Assembly: GCA_018400535.1 (NCBI GenBank)
Contig: JAGYMQ010000077.1
Span: 1 to 42,649 of the forward strand
Reading direction: 5' to 3'
Source: Candidatus Cloacimonadota bacterium
GTDB lineage: Bacteria; Cloacimonadota; Cloacimonadia; Cloacimonadales; TCS61
DNA: 42,649 nt
Below are positions 35,375 through 42,649 of the stretch, piece by piece. Positions within the stretch are counted from its first letter, which is position 1. Every line of letters begins with the position of its first letter. A model generated the notes under the pieces. It ran no database searches and was not told where the DNA came from. It saw only the letters and a program-made list of their open reading frames with translations. The position numbers were made by a program, and so were the translations under genes.

Positions 35375-37782
35375 TATCGAATGAGGGCGATCTTTCCTTT
35401 TTTGATCTGACCGTCTTCAGTAGAGATCAAGAAAAAATACATTCCAGAGCTGCAGTCTTTCCCAGCTTCATTTGTTCCGTCCCAGCTGAATTGTTCATAA
35501 ATATCTTTGTCCAAGATCCTGATCAATTCACCATTTAGATCATAAATACGACATTTTGTTTTTCCCAACGGCATCGTGATAGCAGTTTGATTTTTGATCT
35601 TCAAAGTTTCATCTTTTTCGGGATAAAAGGGATTAGGAAAAGCGATCACTTCATTCAATTCAGTTTCTGTATTTTGCTCTTCAGCAATGCCGATCTCGAC
35701 AGTATTCAATCCATTTGTCGTGCCAATATAAAGAATTCCTGTTATCTCATTATAAACCAGATCGTTAATAATATTTGCCAGCAGCGCAGAATTATCCATC
35801 GTGATATTTGTGAACGTATCTTCTTCCACATCAAAGATCGTGATGCCAGCTGTAGCTGTGCCTATCCAGACACGATTGAATGGATCAACAAAAAGCGCTG
35901 TCGGATATGTACTTTGTGAACCATACAGCCGTTCCTGACCTTCATAATACCAATATTCAGGATTGGGGTTGTCTTCGCTTCCATACCAACTATTATTCAA
36001 CCAGACTTTTTTCTTGATACTCGTTCCATATTTAAACCAGTCAATTCCATCGAACATATAGAGTCCTGAACCAGCTGCGATCCAGATTTCTTCTGTTCCA
36101 AAATCATTGCGGCGAGAAGTGATATCATATACTTGAGTCGTGGCAATATCGACGGAAGGCGGTTTGATCCAATATTCACCATTATTTTGCGGACGGCTGA
36201 GACGATTCCAGATACGGATTCCGTTGTATCGCATTCCAAACACGATCTTTTCTTCTGCAATATGAACATTCAGAAAATCAGAAAAATCTAAGGCAGCAGC
36301 AGGTTCAAAAACTTCAAAAGAGTCGATTATAACATCATTTTGATCCATCACAACAATATTATTGGGATAGGAGCCGATCCACATATTATTATCCAAACCA
36401 TTTTCGATCAGACTGATGGAATTTGAGCTCAATCCGGTTAATTGATTGGCGGTAAATATTTCCCAGTTATCATTATTTTCATCATAACGAGAAAAACCAT
36501 GTCCCCAGGAACCGAACCATTTTCGGTCATTTCCATCGATCTCGATATTCATGATATCATTATTTTGCAAGGGTGAATTGTAAATTGTAAAATTCTGCCA
36601 GTGTTCGTCTTCAAGAACAGAAATTCCGCGAGAATCTCTTTCATTAAAAACTCCCAACTGTCCATTTGCCAGCCATAAATTTTTATCTGCATCAAGTTCC
36701 AATTCTGTAGCAAGGTTGGAATTCAGGCAATTTGCTTCTTTTTTGGAAGTCCATTCTTCAGTTTCCAGATCATAGCAGAAGAATCCTTCTCCCCAGGTAT
36801 AGAAATAGATCTTCTTATCGATCTCTTCCATTCCCATGATCTCAGTTTCAAATAAGCCAAGCTCATCTTTTGAAAAAGATTCTGGTATAGAAGTGGTTTG
36901 ATCGTTGAATCGAAAAAGAGCGATATTCGTCGAGTCTATAACATTTTGTTCAGTTTCGCTCCAGAAACCTGCTCCTGACCAAAAATTAAATTCGGAATCG
37001 ATAAAAACAGGAAAAAGAGAGGACGTCTCATTCTGGAAAAAATCTTCTTCTTTGATGATCCAATTCAGATTAGGAAAACAGGAAAAAGCTATCCCTCTTT
37101 TTGTTCCCACTAATACAATGTCCTGATAGATAGCAATATCATTTATTTCAGAACTGGGTAAAGAAGAATTTGAGTTATTAAGATGTTGCCAGGCAGAATC
37201 TATCTGTAGAGAATCAATGTGAACATAATCCAGTCCGTTGTAGCTTCCTACAAAAAGATGACCGGAATTGGCAACTGCCAGCGCAGTGATATTATCAGCT
37301 GCTAGTTGATTGGAAGAATCATAGTTATTTAACAGCAATGGAAAGGAAAGCGAAGCTTCTTCTCTAAAAACACTGAGACCACTTTTTGTGGCGATGAAAA
37401 GGAGAGAATCATATTGCACAATTTCATTGACTTTTTTATCAGCCAACCCGAGTGTTTCAGAAATGGGCATCACAAATATGCTGCCATCGAATCTATCCAG
37501 ACCGCTCGTAGCAGTTCCCAATAAAAGTTGATCATTGAAAGGAAAATATTCCAGCGCTCGCAGATTGTTATCACTCAATCCGTTCAGTGTTGTATAAACT
37601 TGCTCAAATTCGTCTGACAATGGATCATAGATCATCAATCCACCCCAGCTAGCCAGATACAATTTTTCTTCAAATTGCGTCAGGTCAGAGATATGATTTG
37701 TATTCGTGAAAGCTTGCCAATTTTGCAATCCAATTAGAAAAGCAGCGAAAGACATTATTATCAGGATTAACTTGATTTTCAT
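35374..37782 (-). CDS. Secreted two-component-regulator-type beta-propeller protein with C-terminal sorting domain
   Basis: Signal peptide; repeated propeller blades (LLLGTATSGLDRFDGSIF, FIATKSGLSVF, RVWIGTATAGITIFD); C-terminus AFPNPFYPEKDETLKI...GKDCSSGMYFFLISTEDGQIKKGKIALIR. Confidence 0.85.
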   Translation of the reverse strand: MKIKLILIIMSFAAFLIGLQNWQAFTNTNHISDLTQFEEKLYLASWGGLMIYDPLSDEFEQVYTTLNGLSDNNLRALEYFPFNDQLLLGTATSGLDRFDGSIFVMPISETLGLADKKVNEIVQYDSLLFIATKSGLSVFREEASLSFPLLLNNYDSSNQLAADNITALAVANSGHLFVGSYNGLDYVHIDSLQIDSAWQHLNNSNSSLPSSEINDIAIYQDIVLVGTKRGIAFSCFPNLNWIIKEEDFFQNETSSLFPVFIDSEFNFWSGAGFWSETEQNVIDSTNIALFRFNDQTTSIPESFSKDELGLFETEIMGMEEIDKKIYFYTWGEGFFCYDLETEEWTSKKEANCLNSNLATELELDADKNLWLANGQLGVFNERDSRGISVLEDEHWQNFTIYNSPLQNNDIMNIEIDGNDRKWFGSWGHGFSRYDENNDNWEIFTANQLTGLSSNSISLIENGLDNNMWIGSYPNNIVVMDQNDVIIDSFEVFEPAAALDFSDFLNVHIAEEKIVFGMRYNGIRIWNRLSRPQNNGEYWIKPPSVDIATTQVYDITSRRNDFGTEEIWIAAGSGLYMFDGIDWFKYGTSIKKKVWLNNSWYGSEDNPNPEYWYYEGQERLYGSQSTYPTALFVDPFNRVWIGTATAGITIFDVEEDTFTNITMDNSALLANIINDLVYNEITGILYIGTTNGLNTVEIGIAEEQNTETELNEVIAFPNPFYPEKDETLKIKNQTAITMPLGKTKCRIYDLNGELIRILDKDIYEQFSWDGTNEAGKDCSSGMYFFLISTEDGQIKKGKIALIR

Positions 37783-37784
37783 AA

Positions 37785-39146
37785 TTACCTACCTTTATGA
37801 GAAAAAACTGTGCTAATTGTTTTTAGAATTATCGATATGTCAAGTAGCAAAGAACGATTTTTGATGTAAAATAGATCATATTGCAGCTTTTTGAGCGTAT
37901 CTTCCAGCTCGGGAGAATGATATTCATTTGAGACCTGATCCCAACCGGTGATTCCTGGTTTGATCAGCATTCTTTCATTATAAAACGGAATTTTTTGTTC
38001 AAGGCTTTTAATCAGTTCCGGGCGTTCAGGTCGAGGACCAACAAAGCTCATATCACCTTTAATGACATTGATCAACTGCGGAGTTTCATCCAATCTGATC
38101 TTTCGCAAAAAAGAGCCAAATTTCGTGATACGTTCATCATTTATCTCTGTCGGATCAAAATTATCGGTCACTTTCATCGTGCGAAATTTGTAGATTGTAA
38201 ATTTTTCTCCGTTTTTTCCACGTCTGATCTGTTTGAAAAGAATCGAGCCTTTACTTTCAAATTTTATGATCAGCGCGATAAAGAGCCAGGCAGGGAAAAA
38301 GATGAGGAAAAAGAAAATAGCGAGAATTAGATCGGTCAATCGTTTGAATTTGTCATAAATATTCTTATTCCCTTCTTCCAGATTTTCCAGAAACCAAGTT
38401 TTATTGATGATATTGATCGGAACTTTTCCAGTAATATCTTCGTAGAAATGAGTGAAATTAACAAAATTCAACTTTAAAGATAAACATTGGAAAAGCATCG
38501 AGGTTAATTTTTCTGATGAAACCGGATCAACAGCGAGAATAAGCGTGGAAATCTGCAAATTCGTTATCAATTCTTTGATATTTTTATTTTCATGATAAAT
38601 TTTGATCGTCTTAAATTCTGGCACTTCTTTTTTTTCAAGACAATAAATAAATTTGATGTCAAAACCGAATTGCTTCTTTCCTTGAAATTCCTTCAGCATT
38701 TCTTTGACTTGATCATTAAAACCGATGATCGCAACTTTATCCTTTGGTAGATAGGCTTTTAATGACCAATTAAAGAAATTTCGCCATAAAAAAAACAACA
38801 ATCCAAAAATGAGCATAAAAAGCAAAAGATTGGTTTTGGGTTCAATGCTGATGCGGGGAACCGTGTAAAAAAAGAGCACAGAAAATCCCCCACAAATAAC
38901 GAAGCTTTGCAAAGCTAAACGATAAAATCTGCGATTATTAATAGCATAATTGAGGTTATACAGTTCAGAAATATAAAAGATGAACAACCAAAAAAGGAAA
39001 ATGAGAGAAAAAGGAGTGATGTGCAGTTTCCAATAATATAAATCTGGCTTACTCATATGTCTCACGTATAAAGTGATATACAGAGCAGCATACAGCAGAA
39101 CCACATCTCCTATAAAAATCAGGAATTTACGAAATTTATTATTCAT
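37785..39146 (-). CDS. Undecaprenyl-phosphate sugar phosphotransferase (WbaP/PssE-type initiating transferase)
   Basis: N-terminal TM bundle, CoA-binding-like domain, then GSILFKQIRRGKNGEKFTIYKFRTM, DETPQLINVIKGDMSFVGPRPERPE and KPGITGWDQV. Confidence 0.93.
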   Translation of the reverse strand: MNNKFRKFLIFIGDVVLLYAALYITLYVRHMSKPDLYYWKLHITPFSLIFLFWLFIFYISELYNLNYAINNRRFYRLALQSFVICGGFSVLFFYTVPRISIEPKTNLLLFMLIFGLLFFLWRNFFNWSLKAYLPKDKVAIIGFNDQVKEMLKEFQGKKQFGFDIKFIYCLEKKEVPEFKTIKIYHENKNIKELITNLQISTLILAVDPVSSEKLTSMLFQCLSLKLNFVNFTHFYEDITGKVPINIINKTWFLENLEEGNKNIYDKFKRLTDLILAIFFFLIFFPAWLFIALIIKFESKGSILFKQIRRGKNGEKFTIYKFRTMKVTDNFDPTEINDERITKFGSFLRKIRLDETPQLINVIKGDMSFVGPRPERPELIKSLEQKIPFYNERMLIKPGITGWDQVSNEYHSPELEDTLKKLQYDLFYIKNRSLLLDISIILKTISTVFSHKGR

Positions 39147-39239
39147 ATTTTTTCAAATCTATAAACTGCTTTTATTGTCAATAAATATTGCATTTCATTC
39201 GATCTCAATGAGAAATTATTAGATCATTCCGTAAAAAAA

Positions 39240-40223
39240 TCAGCAGATTCGTGGAAGTGGATCAGAATCCAAGATCGGAAGTGGTCGCAGTCCACCAATT
39301 TCGGTGCGCAGATAAACGCCTTGCAATTCATCTGTAACTTCGCCGATCTCAATTGCATTTCTACCCAATTCGTGCTTTTTCATTTTGGAGATCAGCATTT
39401 TTGTATCATCTTTAACAAAAGCAACCAATTTCCCTTCATTAGCCATATAGAGCGGATCTAAACCCAAAAGTTCGCTGATCGAAGTTACGATTGAACTAAC
39501 GGGAATTTTTTTGGAGTCAAGGATGATACCCAGTTTAGTTTCTTCAGCGATCTCATTCAAGATCGTTGCCACACCGCCTCGCGTTGCATCTCGCAAGAAA
39601 TTGACATCTCCATTTTCCAACATCAATTGCACCAGCTTATCTAATGCTGCACAATCGCTTCGCGGAGCGGGAGAAAGTTCCAGCTTTTGCCGCAGATTGA
39701 TGAGAGCGATCGTGTGATCTCCCAAGTTCCCGTTTACTAATATTTTATCTCCATTACGGACTTTCTTCGCAGAAAGTTTGTTTTTTTCTACAAATTGACC
39801 AATTCCAGTTGTCGTAATAAAAATTCCATCAGCTTTTCCTTTTTCCACGACTTTCGTATCACCACCCAAGATCTGAACTCGCGCAGCTTCTGCTTCCTTT
39901 TGCATTGAATAAACGATCTTTTTGAGATCGGAGAAACGAAATCCTGCTTCGATAATGAAGGCTACCACGATAAATTTGGGAATCGCTCCGCTCATCGCCA
40001 CATCATTTATCGTGCCTGTGATCGCTAATTTTCCAATATCACCACCAGGAAAAAACAACGGACTGATCACGTGCGCATCTGTGGAAATAACCATGTTTTT
40101 ACCAATTTCTGCGCTGTCATCCAATGAAGTAATTTTGAATTCGCTGGCAAAAACAGAATTGATCAGTTCTCTGGTCAATCCTGCACCGCTTCCGTGTCCA
40201 ATTGTGATTTTGTCAATTCTCAT
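39240..40223 (-). CDS. hypE: [NiFe]-hydrogenase maturation protein HypE
   Basis: ITIGHGSGAGLTRELI N-terminus, VQILGGDTKVV, RDATRGGVATILNEIAEE, C-terminal DPLPRIC; ATG at 40223 with AAGGAA RBS. Confidence 0.94.
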   Translation of the reverse strand: MRIDKITIGHGSGAGLTRELINSVFASEFKITSLDDSAEIGKNMVISTDAHVISPLFFPGGDIGKLAITGTINDVAMSGAIPKFIVVAFIIEAGFRFSDLKKIVYSMQKEAEAARVQILGGDTKVVEKGKADGIFITTTGIGQFVEKNKLSAKKVRNGDKILVNGNLGDHTIALINLRQKLELSPAPRSDCAALDKLVQLMLENGDVNFLRDATRGGVATILNEIAEETKLGIILDSKKIPVSSIVTSISELLGLDPLYMANEGKLVAFVKDDTKMLISKMKKHELGRNAIEIGEVTDELQGVYLRTEIGGLRPLPILDSDPLPRIC

Positions 40224-40271
40224 TATTATTTCCTTCGATTTTGCTTGGAGTGACAAATTATTTCATTTTTT

Positions 40272-41330
40272 TCAACTTTCATATTTGTAATAAGCTGCAC
40301 AGCTTCCTTCTCCCGAAACCATACAAGGTCCGATTGGATTGGTTGGAGTACATAAATTTCCAAACAGTTTGCATTCAGGTGGGATTGCTTTACCTTTCAA
40401 AACGTCAGCACAACGGCAGCCTTCAGGTTCTTTGGTTGGTTTTAAGGAAATTTGATATTTTTGAAAAGCATCAAACTGCTGATATTCATCTCCTAATTTC
40501 AAACCAGAATTTTTTATTTCTCCCAATCCACGCCATTCCGTATCACACGTCACAAAAACTTTTTTAATGATATTTTGTGCTGTTATATTTCCTTCATCTT
40601 TCACGACGCGAGAATATTTATTTTGGATTTGAGGAATATTTTCACTGATCTGATCTGTAAGCGTTTTTATCCCGATAAAAATATCCAGCGGTTCAAAGCC
40701 AGTTATCACACCGCCGATCCCGTATTTCCTGGGAAGCGCAGAAAAAGCTTTTTTCCCGATAATAACGCTTACATGACCGGGCAAAATAAAACCATCGATC
40801 TTGATATCCTGAGATTGTAATAGAGCTTTTAAGGCAGGTGGGATTGTTTTCAAAGATGATAGAATAGAAAAATTTTCCAGGTTTTTCTTTTTCGCTTCCA
40901 GAATTGTCTGTGCAATGCCGGGAATGGTTGTTTCAAAGCCAATCGCCACAAAAACTGTTTCTTTTGTTTCCGCAAATTTCAAGGCATCGAGAGGAGAATA
41001 GACCAATTGAATATCTCTGCCTTGGCTTTTTGCTTCCGCCAGACTGGAAGAGGAACCAGGAACACGCATCAGATCACCGAAAGTTACGATCGTTACATCT
41101 TCCAACTGCAAAACAGCGTCAATTATTGATTGCGGCGTTACGCAAACTGGACAACCTGGGCCAGAAAGTAATTTGATGGTTTTCGGAAGTAATTTTCTGA
41201 TACCCCAATGTCCAATTGCCATCGTATGTGATCCGCAAACTTCCATCAATTTGATCGGTTTTTGCCAGTTTGAAAGTTCTGCAATTATTTCTTTGATCAA
41301 TTTGGGATCACGAAAATTATTTAATTCCAT
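40272..41330 (-). CDS. hypD: [NiFe]-hydrogenase maturation protein HypD
   Basis: LMEVCGSHTMAIGHWGIRKLLP, LLSGPGCPVCVTP, C-terminal cysteine-rich EGCRCADVLKGKAIPPECKLFG..C. Confidence 0.95.
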   Translation of the reverse strand: MELNNFRDPKLIKEIIAELSNWQKPIKLMEVCGSHTMAIGHWGIRKLLPKTIKLLSGPGCPVCVTPQSIIDAVLQLEDVTIVTFGDLMRVPGSSSSLAEAKSQGRDIQLVYSPLDALKFAETKETVFVAIGFETTIPGIAQTILEAKKKNLENFSILSSLKTIPPALKALLQSQDIKIDGFILPGHVSVIIGKKAFSALPRKYGIGGVITGFEPLDIFIGIKTLTDQISENIPQIQNKYSRVVKDEGNITAQNIIKKVFVTCDTEWRGLGEIKNSGLKLGDEYQQFDAFQKYQISLKPTKEPEGCRCADVLKGKAIPPECKLFGNLCTPTNPIGPCMVSGEGSCAAYYKYES

Positions 41331-41535
41331 AAGCCGCTTGCAATAATTCGATCGTTTCCTGCGCCTCTTTTTCCGAAATTATTTCCAGAGCAAATCCCGT
41401 GTGTAAAAGGACCCATTCACCTTCTTTGATCTGGGGAACAAAAGCGAGTGAAATTTCTTTGTTCACTCCACCCAGATCAACGATTCCGATCTCACCTTTT
41501 TTTTCAATCAATTTTGCGGGAATTGCCAGACACAT
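41317..41535 (-). CDS. hypC: [NiFe]-hydrogenase maturation chaperone HypC
   Basis: MCLAIPAKLIEKKGEIGIVDLGGVNKEISLAFVP; overlaps hypD by 14 nt. Confidence 0.94.
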   Translation of the reverse strand: MCLAIPAKLIEKKGEIGIVDLGGVNKEISLAFVPQIKEGEWVLLHTGFALEIISEKEAQETIELLQAAYGIK

Positions 41536-41547
41536 AATATTTCCTCT

Positions 41548-42649
41548 CTATTTTTGTTCTGCTACCACCATGATCTGTCCAACAGCGAGCGAGCTGTCAT
41601 TTGGAGAAAGAGATTTTGGTGTGTAAACTGTAAAGTTTTTTTTCCGCAATTCTTGCTGCAAATAACGCCAGAGAACACCATTTTGCATCACTCCACCAGC
41701 AAGAATGACGTCATTCAATCGATATTTTTTTCTAATCTTGAGAGCAGCCTGCACCGTGAAATCAATAACTGTGTGATGGAATTTGCTGGCAATGATCTTG
41801 GGAGAAATTTTTCGCGACCGATCTTCTGCCAATTTTGAGATCAGCGGACGGATATTTATCGTTTTTTCCGAAATTTCATAAGGATATTTTGGAAGATCAA
41901 GCATATTTTCATTCGCACACAAAAATTCCAGAGCCATCGCTGATTGCGCTTCAAAAGTGATTTCGGGGAAAAGACCCAAAATTGCTGCAGCACAATCAAA
42001 AAGTCTGCCCATGCTGGAAGTTTGATGAAGATAGGCGTTCGTTTCCAGAAGCCGATCTATTATCGTTTTTTCTTCTTTAGAAATATTGGAAAGTAATTCT
42101 GTATTCTCGCCGATTTCACGCAAATATGCATAGGCGATCCTGATCGGATGTTTGATCGCTGCATCACCGCCGGGTAGCGGCATATAATTCAGATGATAAA
42201 TTCTTTCAAAACCTTCCAGATTTGCTCGAAAAATCTCTCCGCCCCAAATATTTCCATCATTGCCAAAACCTGTTCCGTCATAGACGATTCCGATCACATC
42301 TTTTTCCAGTTGATTTTCTGCCATAACCGCGGCAATATGTGCGTGATGATGCTGAACCTGAAAAAACGGCAACCCAGATTTTTTGGCAAAATTCGTTGTG
42401 AAATAGTTTGGATGCAAGTCGCAAGCTATCATTTCAGGCTTGATCTTGAACCAGTTCTGATATTTTTCCAAAACTTCTCGATAGAAATCTTCAGTTGCTT
42501 TACTTTCCTGATTGCCAATATAAGGTGAAGGATAAATGCGGTCATTTTTAGAAAGTGCAAAAGTCAATTTCAGCTCTGCACCTGCTCCCAAGATCATTGG
42601 CAATTTTTTCTTGATCAAGATTGGATTGGGAACGTAGCCGCGTGAACGT
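41548..42649 (-). CDS. hypF: Carbamoyltransferase HypF, C-terminal part, 5' end beyond window
   Basis: Frame stays open to the window edge and reads RSRGYVPNPILIKKKLPMILGAGAELKLTFAL...; QVQHHHAHIAAVMAE, GGGVMQNG-type motif (LAGGVMQNGVL). Confidence 0.94.
   Translation of the reverse strand, partial: RSRGYVPNPILIKKKLPMILGAGAELKLTFALSKNDRIYPSPYIGNQESKATEDFYREVLEKYQNWFKIKPEMIACDLHPNYFTTNFAKKSGLPFFQVQHHHAHIAAVMAENQLEKDVIGIVYDGTGFGNDGNIWGGEIFRANLEGFERIYHLNYMPLPGGDAAIKHPIRIAYAYLREIGENTELLSNISKEEKTIIDRLLETNAYLHQTSSMGRLFDCAAAILGLFPEITFEAQSAMALEFLCANENMLDLPKYPYEISEKTINIRPLISKLAEDRSRKISPKIIASKFHHTVIDFTVQAALKIRKKYRLNDVILAGGVMQNGVLWRYLQQELRKKNFTVYTPKSLSPNDSSLAVGQIMVVAEQK

Noticed and set aside
1-42649. 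tRNA, rRNA, riboswitch, transposase or phage genes
   Set aside because: No T-loop/anticodon patterns, rRNA segments, known riboswitch cores or transposase motifs recognised by eye; a tool search would be needed for certainty.

Overview
AT-rich bacterial chromosomal segment. The lineage is probably Cloacimonadota or a similar Bacteroidetes/FCB-type group; this is inferred from YPNPFNP-type C-terminal sorting domains and composition, not from a search. From left to right: 3' part of a phnE-like ABC permease; an aspA-hydE-hydF cluster ([FeFe]-hydrogenase maturation plus an ammonia-lyase); a noncoding stretch with GTCATCCTGAGC repeats; small envelope/hypothetical genes; two oppositely oriented TPR-histidine kinase + sigma54 activator (NtrC-type) modules; a large secreted propeller protein with a sorting domain; a umuD-umuC-dinB mutagenesis operon; rpsA; an outer-membrane-type protein; nitroreductase, adenosine deaminase and rmuC; a pair of tiny basic single-TM proteins, a DUF1622-like protein and a GAF/fRMsr protein; a tightly overlapping 8-gene minus-strand polysaccharide operon (sugar transferase to aroB); and hypE-hypD-hypC-hypF (partial) for [NiFe]-hydrogenase maturation. 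The most interesting signal is the pair of signalling modules. Each EBP gene is followed at once by a near-consensus -24/-12 promoter (TGGCACTTAAAATGCT on minus at 7494-7509; TGGCATTCCGATTGCA on plus at 15188-15203). Each promoter is preceded by its own distinct dyad repeats (TTCTC-N6-GAGAA, and TTGTTT-N8-AACAA in tandem), which look like two self-contained, separately addressed sigma54 circuits driving cell-envelope or secreted effectors. All coordinates and motifs were read by hand; no searches were run.
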